Positions 44,891 through 58,356 are shown, counted from the stretch's first letter. The stretch is DNA of 64,000 bases from Vanilla planifolia (GCA_023846275.1 CM043868.1:4483153-4547152); one strand, 5' to 3'. Notes: generated from the sequence alone by a model not told the origin. Made by a program: numbers and translations.

Positions 44891-45267
44891 TGTTACACCT
44901 TTAATTTTGGAAGGTCTCTATGGACAATGTATAGTACACTTATAGAAATCAGGTTATGCTTTAATTGATGATTAAGCAAGTTAAAGAAATTAGCTATTAA
45001 ATTGGTAATAATATTGGTAGTTTATAAATAAGTGTTAAAGAGATTCTTCAAAACCACCATTATATTATTATAATTTATTTTCCTTGTACATTGGACCTTC
45101 ATGAAATCCAAAACAAGTGAAGTATTTTCTTAACCATAATCTTGCATATTTTGTGTATTTGAGTGTTTTCATATGACTAGACTAGGATTGGAGTTCATAG
45201 TTGTTAGTTATCATATAAGAAGAAGATTGTTACAAATGCTAGATGTTATGATAATGCTCCTATAACA
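44891..45267 (+). repeat. 3' LTR of chromovirus relic
   Basis: It starts TGTTACACC and ends CTATAACA. It aligns with the 5' LTR at 40089-40458 with many substitutions and small gaps. Confidence 0.7.
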
Positions 45268-47099
45268 CCCCTTGATGTTCAACTTGTTGGACTCAAAAAC
45301 TTTCTCTTCTCTTATTATCATACCTATATAATCCATGACTTTGTATTTATACAATCACAGTATTACTTAGACCAACCACCAAGCTCTATGTCAACACTTT
45401 GTATGCTTATGTCATTGACCTGGTATGATCACTAGCTAGATTTTCATCCACTTAAATTTATTATTTTCTTGTAGCAAATCACATCATACTATGTATTGTG
45501 CTCATGGTTTATAATATCAAAACTTCTTCCTTAACCCATTGAAAAAATCTAACCATTAACGTTCATGACATCGCCTAATACTAGAGGGGTGTGACAAATT
45601 TATGAGTAGCTTAGAGATTAACTTGTACATGTTAAGAAGAAAGATAATGTGAAAAATAAATACAATAAACTTGAAAAGATAACTTACAAGAGGTAACCAT
45701 AAAAGGTAAACTTAACAAAGAGGGGACTGGAGCCATACAGAGGTTGCTTCATATGTTAGGCCCACAACCTCTTTAATGGCACAAAGATGGGGTAATCAAA
45801 ATGGAGTTTGATAAACCAATATTATAAGAAAGAAAAGAACAATATAATGATCATAAGGACATAGATTAAAAGCATTGAATGACTTTATTAAGTCTTACAA
45901 AAAATCTAAAAATGACACAAAGTAACTTACTCGTAAAGACAATCTAAAACACTTACAAAAATTAAATAAAAAGAGTGAGGAAAGATAATAATAGGTGGAA
46001 GTAAAAACCCAAGAAACTTTTGAGTAATGAAATGAAAGGGTAATGAAATAATGAAGGAAAATGATGAAATAAGGAATTAACAAAGTAAGATGAATGGCAA
46101 ATTAACTCATTAGAGTTCTTTCTACGTTCAACCCTAAACCTCAATAAGATTGATAAGAATAGTGCAAATTTCACTCTAAAAATCATAAATGCAAAGGGTA
46201 GGTCTCTCCCTTTCATAGAGAACCTAAGCACAAAAGATAAATAAAAATAAAAACATTACAAAATTTATGGTCAAAAATTTTTTTCAAATAGCTTTCTAAA
46301 AAGCTATATTTTTAGTTCCAAAAATCTATTTTCTAAAACGTTGTTGCCAAAGTTGTGGCTAAATCTTATACAAAAGAACTTTCTAAAAGGTTACCATTTT
46401 GGTTCAAAAGTTTTGTAGTCAAAGCTATTACCAAACAACTTTTTGAAAGCTACATTTCAATTTTGCATTAGTTAGGTTTAGGTTGGTCATCATGGTTTGT
46501 AGCAGCATCAACATGTTGGGGTTTAAGTCAATGGGCTAGTGAGGCATTGGTAGTGTTGTAGCTCATACTTGGATCAGCATGTCACAGATCGGGTTGATGG
46601 GTTAGCGATGCATTAGTAGTATCATTGATCATATTTGGGTTGGTATGCTACCAAACTTGTATATCAGGTTGACAAGTTTGCACATTGTCAATAGGCCCAG
46701 TGTGCATTCATATGTCATACGAACCTATGATTTGAATAAACCTAGAAGCCCCATTCACTAATTTGACTAGCGAGAATAGTGCACATGAGTTATTTTTTTA
46801 TGCTTTTGGTGCTTTCAGTACAAAGTTTAAGCCCAAAATGTAGTTTTAGGCTTCATCTTAACCCTACATAAGAAGAATAAACATCATGATTGTCCAAAAC
46901 TATTGGTGCTTTCTTGATGGACTTCTATGTGTTGTGAATCAAAATTGGTGTCCTCACTATCGTAGCACTCATATGATCACCAAATTGTGCTTATAGAACA
47001 AAATTCTACATTAACACCCTATTCATACTGACATCCTGATTGCTTATCTTGCTTGATCATACTACTATACAATATTCACAACCAAGCTTTTAAATAGGT
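45268..47099. other. Intergenic with short tandem repeats
   Basis: No gene recognised. Two minus-strand frames of 60-90 codons (45895-46231) have no family motifs. Around 46245-46450 a loose repeat of AACTTTCTAAAAGG-type units with CAAAGTT or CAAAAGT spacers occurs, and a clearer 72-bp duplication follows at 46503-46642. Confidence 0.45.
46503..46642. repeat. Two-copy 72-bp tandem repeat
   Basis: CAGCAT(CA), GGGTT, GGGCTAGTGAGGCATTGGTAGT and CATACTTGG of the first unit recur from 46575 as CAGCATGTCA, GGGTT, GGGTTAGCGATGCATTAGTAGT and CATATTTGG. The stretch is noticeably less AT-rich than its surroundings. Confidence 0.65.
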
Positions 47100-50000
47100 T
47101 ACTTTCTTCATCGTAGTTACCAACAATCCAACTTATTCACTCAAATTTATAAATATTTAATTAATAAATCAAATGAAAATAACATCATTTGGCTAAGAAA
47201 AAGAGAGATCTATCAATCATGTTGTGAATTATCCTATTAAACCTATATTTTTTCATGCTTAAGATTAAACCATGATGATAATAATTTTAATTAAAAGCAT
47301 GCATATGAGTAGATTGGTTGATACCATGATGCTTATTCTTATGTTCTTTGCATGAAGATCTAACTTTAGGTTTATTAATGTTAAGAAAGATACCATGGCC
47401 AAGACCTATGAATTCCTTAATGTGATTATCATGTAAAGTGCTAGCTTAAGTTGTGATGGATCTCATAATAATATAGATTATTAATGCTTAAGAATTAAAC
47501 ATTATGAAACTCATTTTTTTCATGTTAAAGAGAAACAAAACCATGATGCCAAGACTATGTTATGATGACATAATTTATTTTGTGTGTAAGATGTTTAGAA
47601 CTCATTTTTATTATTTTCATTTCATGATTTAAATTTATGTCATGAATATGATGAATTTATGATTTCATGAACTTACCCATGTCATCATAAACTTATCATT
47701 ATAACTTGAGAATGCTATGGAAAATGTTAATTTTATTATTATTGTAATTAGAATCTAAAATTAGAGCATGAACTTTTAAGTTGGACTTTACATTTGTAGC
47801 CAAATATAGTTATGATTCTTGTGGCCAAAATTTGTGTATAGTTTTAGGTATGCTATTGTAGATTTTTTGCATGGCTTAATTAAGGTCGTTGGAGTTTTGG
47901 TTAAGACCTTAAGACAACCTAAATGGCTTTTAAAGTCCTTGAGTGCTCTCAGTTTCTAAATACGAAGCTTGGTGGGCTTGGGTTACGCCTTAGAATAAGG
48001 CAAGGTTAGGTGAAGGTCTTGGATACTCCATTAAAAATAGTTTACAATTGAGTATGAATGATTAGGCTGATGTTTGATTAGGTTTAGCATGGTAACATGG
48101 TCAAAATTTTTGTGTGCTATCTAAAGATAATAGATGATATTTCAACCATGTGTGATTTAGGGTTAGTAGATTATAATCTTAGTTATGCATGATTAAGATT
48201 AGAAAATGATAATCTTGGTTATGCTTTATTTGGATTAAAGGACGATGATCTTGATCATGCCTAATTTCAGTTGGAGGATGATGATTTTGTCCAATTATGA
48301 TTTCTAAGGATTAAGATTTGGAAAAACTTAGCAATATGTAAGATAATGTAACATATTAATGAGTGGGCTCATGTTTGGTCATTTCTATTAGGCTTGGAAG
48401 TGAGGTGTTGCCTTTGAAGGAATTTTAGGACTTGGTCTAAGGTAGATTGAGTAAATATTGGGTAAACCATGGACTTAAGTAAGTTCTTCTTCAATAAGCT
48501 AAACCTAAGGTTTCTCTTTTGCAGCAAAGAAAGGCTTATTGCCTTAGGGCTAACTGATAGGGCTTCACCAAGGGCTTTGGATGCATTGAAAGGAAAGGAC
48601 CTTAGATGGATTTAGGGTAAGAAGAGCTCTCACATTTCTAGGAATGGTGGCTTGTGAGTCTGGGGATTGGATCTAACTAAAGGCTTAAGGTTGCATTATA
48701 TTCTCAAGAAAACTTGACTAAAGAAAAATGGTTTGGTGAAATAATATATAAGCATTAGAAATTTTTAGAGTTAGTTGTTAGACTCAATTATCCTTAGCTC
48801 AAGTCTAAAGTTAGGTTATGTTTATTAAGAAAACTTAAGGTTTGAAATTAAATATCTTAGGGCTTTAAATTAAAGATCTTAAGTTTTGAAATTTAAATGT
48901 CCTAGGTTTGAAATCTAAAAGTCTATGATATGAAATTTATGCATATTAAGGTTTATAATTTAAATTTTGTAAGACCATAGGTACCCTTAAGAAGAGAAGT
49001 CTAGGGTAAGAACCTTGTGAGCATACCATGTAAGAGAGTGATGATAACCTTGGTTTGTGGTTTGTTATGAGGTTTATGTCATGATTTAACATGTGTGAGC
49101 CTTACTGTAAGAGTCAAGGTTAGCAATAAAAACATATTACACTTGGCGAGACTTTGATAACACTTAGAGAAGGCATTAGACTTCAAAAACTATCAGGTTT
49201 AAACCTAGATGGAGTTTTGGGTTGAGAGAAAGCTCAACTATGGCAATAAGAAAAGTGTAGGGTTTGATTAAAAGGCTAAGGATGCCTTCATGTGTTATGG
49301 TTAAACCATAAGTATAATTTGGAATATTGTGTAACAATCCTAATGTGGATTTCTCTCTTGGGCCATTGGTTGAATATGCTAAATGGTAATATAAAGATGA
49401 ATCTAGATTAGTAGAGATCTATGGAAATGATATACTGTTAGCTTGAGAGACTTAAGAGTTATTAATGAAACTCATGAAAGCCCAAGCTCAAAGGAGTGTT
49501 TAAGATTTGGAAAATGCATCCAAGGGTTAAGACCAAGGATTTAGACATGACTAAATACTCTTGTGAAAACCAAGATAAATGAAGAGATGCTAATAAGGAT
49601 CCTAAATATAAGTTAGAGTAAAGACAAATGATAGGTGTGAAATCTTAATAGGATAACATATCTTAAATAGCTAATTTAAGGTTTGGATGAAACCTTAGAG
49701 TATCCCAAATAATTGAATTAGAGTTTAAAGAAATCCCAAAATATCTTAGATAATAGAATTAGGGTTAGAAGTCTTTGGACATTATAATAACAAGTTGGGG
49801 TTCAAAAGAAACCTTAGGATGCTCTATGTAGTTGATTAGGGTTTCGAGGAAACCCTAAAATACCTAGATAACTGATCAAGGTTTTGAAGGAAACCTTAGA
49901 TGACCCCGAATAGCTAAGTAGGGTTTGAAGAAACCCTAGGATCATCTTAGATAGTAGATTAAGGTTAAAAGAAAACTTTACATGACTTTATAATTGAAAA

Positions 50001-50408
50001 TAATGCTTTAGAATAACGTCATATGTTAAGTCAATATTTATGTTGATATGGATTAAGATGTAATGAATCCTAAGTTTTGGACCCTTAACTAAATGTTAAT
50101 CAAGTTAATTATTAAAGCTCTTATTATATAAGAAGATAATTATTTTACATGTTTAATAGAGTTAAGATTTTGGAGTTCCATATCATGTAGTAAGAGACTA
50201 CAATATGGATGAATGCCGTGAACTTGAGCGACACATCATGATCCTGATGATCAAATCAGGGAATCACAATTCCCAATTTAAATATCACTTTTGGAAGAGG
50301 GAAAGGTGTCTAGTCAGGTACATTGATTGGTATATTGATTTTGTTGCACCTGAGGACTTTAAAACAAATATTGTTTAAAATAGTTCAGGTGAAAGGTCAA
50401 GTGTGACA
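47100..50408 (-). repeat. Long repeat family, copy B (inverted)
   Basis: Reverse complement of the family seen in A and C. It would start TGTCACACTTGACC at 50408 and run leftward. The matching GAGCTCTTCTTACCCTAAA block lies at about 48612-48630, and a GCATGCTTTTAATT block (minus strand) near 47305 matches one in A near 39205. Near 49660-49990 it contains a degenerate minisatellite shared with copy C. The left edge is approximate. Confidence 0.6.
49660..49990. repeat. Degenerate ~45-bp minisatellite in repeat B
   Basis: Six or seven units follow a pattern of GGTTT, GA(A)GAAACC(C)TA, then GGAT or AAAT, a short AT stretch, CTTAGATA, AT(T)GA or AGTAGATTA. Unit lengths vary from about 40 to 60 bases. 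The reverse complement of this pattern occurs in copy C at 58700-59030. Confidence 0.7.
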
Positions 50409-52028
50409 GCTATTATCATAGGCTCAATAAACAAAGTCTAAATAATATAATATATGCAAGACTTAAGAAATTTGGGTTATGTCATATATTGGGTTTATAA
50501 TACATCGATATCAAATAAAAAATAAACATGAAACACAGAAATAAAGATAAACAATAATATATGCCTAAGTAATGCTTTCATCCCTTGTTATGAACCCTTT
50601 TATTTTCTTTTTTTATTCAATTAATGATTTCCATTTGTACCTATGTTGTCATGACTACTTGTTCTTTCCACATAATATAAATATATCACACAACTATTAG
50701 GACTAATCAAGGTTGAAATAAATACGATTGGCACATTCAAACCATCCACGTGATGATGACAATAAAAATCATTTAAAAACAATTTTCAACAACATACAAG
50801 AGTCCATCTTTCAGTATAGACATGCTTCCCATCCTAAACTTCAAAACATGTAGTCTAACAATAAGTAAAACTCCTAAAAATCCATAAACATAATAGGCTC
50901 TCAATGGCTCATCTCACACACCATTAAGATCTCCTCCTCACTATGTATTAGTAGTATGATCTACAATGTTAGTAATGAGCTTTATAAAGCTTAATAGGTC
51001 AATTACCAACTACAAATGGTATCATATAATAAAAATGTAATAGATAGGTAACCCATAATAACAAAAGAATAAAAGCAAAACATGGCATTAATTAAGTGCA
51101 CGTGAAAAAGCATGGAACTAATATTCAAAAGAATTTCATGTTCATTATTATGCATATATAAATAAAAATATCTCACGATTTTTTGATACAATAATCTTTT
51201 TTCAATCAATATTCTTTGACCATTTCCTTATTATAACTTCTCACACTTCTCCTATTAAGGGATTTATTTTCCTAACATGATAAAAGTTAAATTTCATCAA
51301 ATCATGACCTCCACTTAAAGGCATGTATCAATCATAATTGGCCAATAATATGACTTGGATTGGATTTTAAGTCAATAGATCATTAAACCCCCTACAAAAT
51401 TCTAGTGATGATACATATGTTATCTTTGCATGATTAGAGACCAATGCTTGCCAAGCCATACACAAAATGCTTGTAACAATAATAAAGGTAATGTCATATG
51501 TGATGTCATATCATCTCTACACAATCCAAGACTTTTGTTGACCAAGCCTTATATAGAGTGCTAATAATAATCCTAATATGTATTAGCAATATGATAATGT
51601 CATAAAGAAAATCATATTAGTTCTTTTATATCATATTATATCATATCTACACAATAGTTTTGCATATCATAAAGTTCATATAAATTCAAATGATATTGTT
51701 TGCTTTAATTTATTTTCTTATTTTTATTTTTATTTTTTTAATCATTTTTAAAATTTTATTTTTTGATGTACACATCAAATTCAAGTGCATCACATACATG
51801 CATATTCCTCATTCTAAAAACATATGAAAACTTATGCTATTGTTATGATACATTTTATCAAGACATATATGTGTAAACATATTAATGTCATACTGTTGTG
51901 TTAAAATTTATTAATTTCCCATACATATATATCAATAATGAACTTACATTCTAATTAATTTAATTTATCTACTTGATTCCCTTAATTTTGGATATTTTTC
52001 TAATTTTCTTTCCCTTTTGACTTGATCC
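50409..52028. other. AT-rich spacer, no gene recognised
   Basis: No feature beyond simple A/T-rich tracts (for example 51715-51770). A 68-codon minus-strand frame at 51003-51209 has no family motif. Confidence 0.4.
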
Positions 52029-53969
52029 ATTTTGGCTTACATAAAAAAAGAAAGTGAATTGGAGTAATAATATTTTATAAAATTACTTTATAAAATATAA
52101 TCCATTAAGGCTTTGGTAAATTAAAGATGATCATGTAAAAACTTTTGCAACTTATTAGTAATATTTAATTTTCTAAAGCTACAAAGAAGTAATAAGCTGA
52201 AAGAAGTAAGGAGATAAAGAGTCTTAGATGGTTTGGCTTGACCAAATAACCAATATCCATGCCTAAGATCATCATCATGAGACTACTCATTAATACTCAT
52301 TTTGCATAATTAGCTGAAGAAACCAATACAATTAAGCCTTTTCTCAAATAAGTCATAATCATTGCTCAACATTTAATAGCCTAGAGATAGGCTAGCTACA
52401 CCATACTATGTGGCTCAAGGAAGAAAAGAATAAGTAAAAAATAAATAAAAATAAGGCACAAATTCACCCAATCTAGAAAAGTATGCTAGTGTAAGCACAA
52501 TCATTAATAGATTAAAAATAAAAGTTATCAGCAAACTCAAGAGCCCTTTTCAGGTGAAGTGAGTAGATTTTGTATGATGAAATGTTGTTCAGCTTCTTGT
52601 GCATGAACTAAAATACTTTCTTATTAATTTAAACTTGAGTTAGCTTTCACTCTAACTCTCTTGAACAAGTTTTTTTAGTAAATCATTTATTTATCACTAA
52701 AATTCTTATTGAATGGTCTCATAATGCATCCTAGAGCATTAGCCTCTTAATGATTCTTCCTCAATGCTTTATAAATCCTTCATCAATCCATTTTAAAAAG
52801 TTTTGATTCTTTGTTTAGCTAGAAGATGCTAAAGGACATTCTCATATCCCTTCCAATATTTACATAATGGCTAAAATGAACATTTTCCATTGGTCAAATA
52901 GTTGGACACTTTTTTTGTCTTAGTATGTATTTTATGTTACTAGTAACATGCCAAACATTACTCATCTTTTATATTATTTATATTTCAAATTAATAAATAA
53001 AGTATCATACTCTTTTCTTAAGTTTCTATTTTTTGGATGTTTTATTCATTCTTAACTATAGTTATTGTACATAAAAAATGTCATACCATACTTAAGTCTT
53101 TAGATTGTGTAGTGATTTCACAAGTTATGCATTTATTATTCAATTTATCTCAATGTAGTACATTTTAAAAGCCACATCTTATACATTGGTAATTCTTCGA
53201 ATATATAATTCTATACCTAATCTATTCACCCAATTTACTCTACTTAATGACTTAAATATAAGGTACATAAGAAATCACATATTATATGTTAGCCTTGGGC
53301 TTCTTATAATACTTAACAAGAAATTCACCCCTCTACACACTTTGTCTATTTGAACCATGTATCATGTTATACATGAGTGTTGGGTATTAGTTAAAATACT
53401 TACATAGACCATTCCACTTTTCTATATACACTTCATAATATTCTTTACATATTATACATTGTAAGTAACATACTACATGTTTAGTGTAAAGTTTTTCCGA
53501 TTAAACCATTTTTTTTGCTAAACTTGACTCTTAAAAGTTATTAAAAAATTATGCATATAAAACACTTAATTAATCTTTAAAAGCCATTTACGTAACCCAA
53601 ATTTCTCATGTGCATGCAATTAAGGTAAGCCATTAGATACTTGACTGAGATGCCATGGAGGCTCTTAAATTAACTAAATTAATTAATTTTTAATTCTTAC
53701 AAATGTCTTTCATAGGTGTGAGATCTTGTGAAATGCATCTTGGGTATGACTTCCCATGGTAGAGTTCTCTTTTTCTCCATAAGCGTAGCTTAACTTGTTT
53801 CTTTAAAGGTTTCTTCAATTAAAACCATGGAAGGTGATCTCTCTACCTACTTATCACAAGATAACCTATAGAACACACTAAGTAAACATGATAAGTCACA
53901 AAGCAATCATGTAAAAGGTCTGTTATCATCAAATCAAGTTATTAACTTTAGAGCTTATGCAATTCAACA
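52029..53969 (-). repeat. Left (3') LTR of old copia element
   Basis: It ends TTCAACA and is followed by ATCTCTTGCATTTTGATGA, a polypurine tract on the minus strand. It aligns with 61749-63610 over most of its length. Shared blocks include GCAAACTCAAGAGCCC (52531 and 62263), GGTGAAGTGAGTA, TTATTGAATGGTCTCA and ATATGTTAGCCTT. Confidence 0.75.
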
Positions 53970-55732
53970 ATCTCTTGCATTTTGATGACAATAATAGTTT
54001 AATGTAGGTGATAAATGCAAAATAAGTAAAGAACTCCCCCATAATTTATGAATTAAATTTAATAATAAAGAACATGAGAATAATAAAATAAAAATAGGGT
54101 ATACATGTTAAAGGTAAAAATTTGAAAATAACATATCCTATCAAATCCACATTCAATTCTTAAACTATATGTATATAAATTTTTGTAATTGCATGAATTT
54201 TCTTAGCATGAGGCTTCTATTCATTTTTCATCATTAAAGTGGGATTTACTTTATAATTATGAAGTGGATTTCATGGGGCAAGCTACCTTAATGTTGTATT
54301 TTAAGCTCAAGATAGGTGCATTTATATATCCATTACATAGATTCATCATCATCGTAAATATAGGGATCCTCATTGTAATGATTTTCTTCATCAATATGAG
54401 AGTTTGTATGGGGTGACGTGCTGTTAATTTGATAGTGTTTTGTAATTGAGGAATTACTTAATTAGATATGAATCTAAGCTTAACATCATCACTTCCTTGA
54501 TGTGAAAGTGCAAATGAAACTTTGATATAGCTCAATTTACATTTCCCCAATCAAATATGTTATCCTCACACTTAAGCTATAACGAGGGTCCCATGATTTG
54601 TACCTTATAGCTCTATTTATGACAACTTTTTTGATCTCAATGTCTAAACCACACATGAAGGATGTTTCTTTTAAATAATCTACACTAATGTTGATATTAA
54701 AAAACAAATGTTTAATCATTTCAAAACTATATGAATATCTGCAACATAGTACTTGCTACATCCCTATTTCTTTGAAAATCATTAACATAGGTCCATTGGG
54801 TTGATCTCATAATTTTGTGCCTATAGATTTTGTCACATTAATGTTGCAATTATTTATTCACTCATACAATGCAAAACCTTATATTATCTTGAAATCTTCC
54901 TCATCCAAATATTGAGAGGAAAATTTCTAGCACTCTTTACTACAATTGCTTTCCTTCTTATTTTTATAAGAGCTTGTATTTCCTTTTCACTTGAAGAACT
55001 AAAGCTTTACGAAACTAAATTCAACATTCATGATCACTTGAAGAAAAGTTTTCCTAATCAACACATGTAAATCACTCTCAATAATCATGTAAATGTGCTC
55101 ATGAACAAATTTGTACCATCAAGTTCCTCTATTCAATGGGAGACTTTTGCACAAAAAATTGTTTTACATATGGGTGAGGCATGTTAGAAGAGTCTAGTGT
55201 GAAAAGAGTTGAATCAAGGGAGGAAAAGTGAAAAGAATGTCAAATTTGAGTGATTATATTATTGAGAGAAGGTTGAATTTCAAATCGAAGATAATTGGCA
55301 CAAATGACCACAAGATTCACTTAAAATCCCCCTTCAACTTGGCACTATTTCACACTATAAGGTATATAGTTTCTTAATGAATCCCTAAATTGCATCCAAT
55401 ATATCATCCAATGTTTACATATTAAATGTTAAAAATTAATTTTTCATATATTATTTTATGTCCTTGAAATTTCAAGGTAGGCAAACTATTAGTTATTAAT
55501 GTGATATATGTTATTCTTAGTCTCTAATCAAAATCTATAGGGCCATCAACCCAATTTCGTGCTTGTATACATAAACATTCCATTCATAAATTTTAAAATT
55601 TTTAATTATGCTTTCAAATTTTTTCTAAATACAACTAATTCTTTGATTCAATAATTATCTTGCTCAAATTTCTTTATACCTAATAGTTATCTTTTCCTTA
55701 GATCTCACATCTAATTTGAAATATATTTTAGT
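53970..55732. other. Internal region beside the LTR, no gene recognised
   Basis: The first 300 bases resemble the non-coding sequence at 5906-6200. A CTTCTTATTTTT to CCTTTTCACTTGAAG stretch near 54955-55000 recalls the Ser/Lys-rich part of copia gag read on the minus strand, but too weakly to call. Confidence 0.35.
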
Positions 55733-56178
55733 GCAATTTTGTTTAAACTAAGTTTGACTCAATATGGAATTTGAATTCTAAAATCTTTTAAATCATGAAA
55801 CATTGTTAGTGCTTGTCAAGCATCAACTTAAATTGAAAAAATTAATCTCCAATGCATTCATGTATATAAAAAATATAAACATTTAACTTAATTCTTGGGA
55901 ACTTTTATTTGGCTTCCTAGGAAAGCTTCTTGTAAACAATTTCACAGCTATACCAAATACATTTTCCTAAAAATGGTTTACTCTCTTCCTAGAATATAGC
56001 ATTGCAACTTAAAATTGATTTAGACTTTTCAAGTTAAAGGATAAAGTGTAAGACATAGTATCTTCCACAAAGAATAGGTAGCTAACCCAATTAACCCATT
56101 TTTTTTATAATGTGAGCATGAGATTCAATCATTAAGCCAAGTCCCATAAGTCAAGGAATGTCTTTATAAGTCCTTAGC
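55733..56178. repeat. Inverted repeat, left arm (446 bp)
   Basis: It is the reverse complement of 57897-58344, at roughly 90% identity by eye. Both arms hold blocks such as AATTGAAAAAATTAATCTCC and GGATAAAGTGTAAGACATAG in opposite orientation. It starts GCAATTTTGTT and ends TATAAGTCCTTAGC. No coding frame. Confidence 0.88.
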
Positions 56179-57896
56179 ATGGACTCCCTAGATTAAATGT
56201 CAAATCACTTGAGTGGAGTACCATGTATTAAGAGTGTCAACTTTTAAGTCAAGAGCTTCATAGGCATAGAGGGGACACCAAATCAATGGTTAAAGATTTT
56301 TTAACTAGATTATCAACATCAAAAGAATATAATATTAAAATGGCTTGAAGTAGTCTTGATGGTTAGTCAATGAGTTAAGATTCCCATAGTTATGTCATAT
56401 GGTGAGTGATTAGTGTAGTCTTTCTATGGTAGTATCCAAAGTTAAGATTTCTCTTAGCTTATTAAGTTGAGAGCTCCTTGTTAATATTTTGGTTTACTTG
56501 TACATTTTGTTTAGTTATATGTTTCTTACACAAATTAGTTATAATTTTATGTTATTATTGATTATTTTTATAACATGATTCAAGGCTTCCCTATCGAGTT
56601 TCTTAGATCACTCCTTCCATTACATGTAGGTCTAAGTAGTTAGAAGCTTACTTTGGAGTAAGGATTGGGGTGATAGAGTTAGTGCATCTTAAAAATTTTA
56701 ATGTTTCAACATTTCATTTTTATAATTTCATAGTGGTAGTGATCACGTTTTCATTATGGCAATGGCATTTGAGCTTGCTAGATTTCTTAGTTGTACTAGA
56801 CATTTTTTAAAATCAGTTGTTAATTTCATATTTTTTATTTGAATTTTACATGGTGGCTATTGGTCTATGGATTTTATGATATGTTTTGACAAGTTTGCAA
56901 TGGTATCATGTACATGCTATGTGTGCTGATAGGTTACTTTATCTAGGGTGAACCTACCTTTTGATTGGCTAGGTGACCAATTAGTAAAGGGCCAAGCATC
57001 ATTCAAAGCAAAAGACTATGAGCTTCATGATTATATTTGGGGATTTCAACTCTCAATTTTAACATATGGCACAGAGAATAAAGGTCTAGCCAAATATATC
57101 AACTAGTGCATGGGTTTTATGACATCAAGGACTTTTGTAAAAAAAAGTTATTAAAAAGGACACATGTGACATGTTTCAATGATGTATTCTTTATTTAATA
57201 TGATGAACTAAGTAAGGAGCATAAGAAGTCGATTAGTAAGCATGTTCAGGTTAATAGATACAATTCTAAGCATGAAAACCACATTCTTGAACCTAAAAAC
57301 ATGTGTGATAACTAAGAAAATAAAATGTGTCTCTATTTATTGAAGCTAAATTGTGCTTTCTTATGTTAGAAAATTACATAATAAATTGAATGACTATGAA
57401 CATACTAATCTTGAGTATGCCTCCTCTATTACATTGTTTAAATCTAAAAATAAACTACTCAAAAAGGAAAACTTAGATTTGAAAAAAGAATTAAATGTCT
57501 ATGCCTACATTGAGAATGAGTTAAATCTTTTGAAGAAAACATTTAGCATTTCTACATCACATGTGTTATCTCATGCATTATCTTTTAGTCATGTGAAAAT
57601 GAATAAAAATAATTTTATTCATTTGAATGCATATGGGACTTATTGGCATATTTATTGATTACATGCACCATGTAGTGTTGCATGCACTTATTATTATCAA
57701 TTTGGACACTTCTCTCTTGATTGAAGTTTTAGGAAATTCTTAACTCAAAAGCTAATAAATTTTTTTGGACTCATAAAGAAACACTTTTACAAACAAATAT
57801 TATAAAATCACATATTTTACACACTACTACTGGTGGAACCAAGATATTTTTAGTTCCCAAGTTTATAGCTTAGATAGATGTGTGACAGTTTCCCTA
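56179..57896. other. Spacer of the inverted repeat
   Basis: 1.7 kb between the arms. The left part has no recognisable content. The right part holds the gag-like fragment at 57353-57720. A transcript crossing the whole stretch could fold into a long hairpin with this as its loop. Confidence 0.5.
57353..57720 (+). pseudogene. Copia gag C-terminal fragment
   Basis: A 101-codon plus-strand frame ends at 57658. Residues 1-65 are rich in Lys, Leu, Glu and Asn with a heptad-like pattern (LHNKLNDYEH, KNKLLKKENLDLKKEL), like the coiled-coil region of copia Gag. Beyond the stop the text near 57680-57730 reads CTYYHQFGHFSLD then a stop and FRKFL, a zinc-knuckle remnant in which one Cys is replaced. 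Near 57835 a TKIFLVPK piece corresponds to the KIWVPK-like segment after the knuckle. It lies on the opposite strand to the surrounding old copia element. Confidence 0.55.
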
Positions 57897-58344
57897 GCTA
57901 AGGACTTATAGAGACATTCCCTGACTTATGGGCCTTATTTAATGATTGAATCTTATGCTCACATTGTTAAAAAAAAATGGGTTAATTAGGTTAGCTGCCT
58001 ATTCTTTGTGGAAGATACTATGTCTTACACTTTATCCTTTAACTTGAAAAAGTCTAAATCAATTTTAAGTTACAATGCTATATACTAGAAAGAGAGTAAA
58101 TGGTTTTTAGGAAAATAGATTTGGTATAGCTAAGAAATTGTTTACAAAAAGCTTTCATAGGAAGCAAAATAGAAGTTCCCAAGAATTAAGTTAAATGTTT
58201 ATACTTTTTATATACATGAATGCATTGGAGATTAATTTTTTCAATTTAAGTTGATTCTTGACAAGCTCTAACAATGTTTCATGATTTAAGAGATTTTAGA
58301 ATTCAAATTCTTTATTGATTCAAACTTTGTTTGAACAAAATTGC
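57897..58344. repeat. Inverted repeat, right arm (448 bp)
   Basis: This is the partner of 55733-56178 in opposite orientation. It begins GCTAAGGACTTATA and ends CAAAATTGC, twelve bases before repeat C starts at 58357. Confidence 0.88.
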
Positions 58345-58356
58345 CCTCAATAAGCT

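Larger units (their letters stand above)
40089..45267 (+). mobile_element. Degenerate Ty3/gypsy chromovirus
   Basis: Short LTRs (about 40089-40458 and 44891-45267) enclose 4.4 kb that reads, on the plus strand and across many stops and shifts, as gag, zinc knuckle, protease region, reverse transcriptase, RNase H, integrase and chromodomain in the correct order. Total length 5.2 kb, LTRs of ~370 bases and a C-terminal chromodomain fit a small plant chromovirus. I found no target duplication, and the ends may be off by up to 50 bases. It lies almost at the centre of the inverted A/B repeat pair. All frames are broken, so the element is dead. Confidence 0.8.

Noticed and set aside
45895-46231. 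Two overlapping minus-strand frames of 62 and 89 codons
   Set aside because: No motif, low-complexity Phe/Ser/Leu composition typical of AT-rich DNA, and no start context or neighbour to support a gene.
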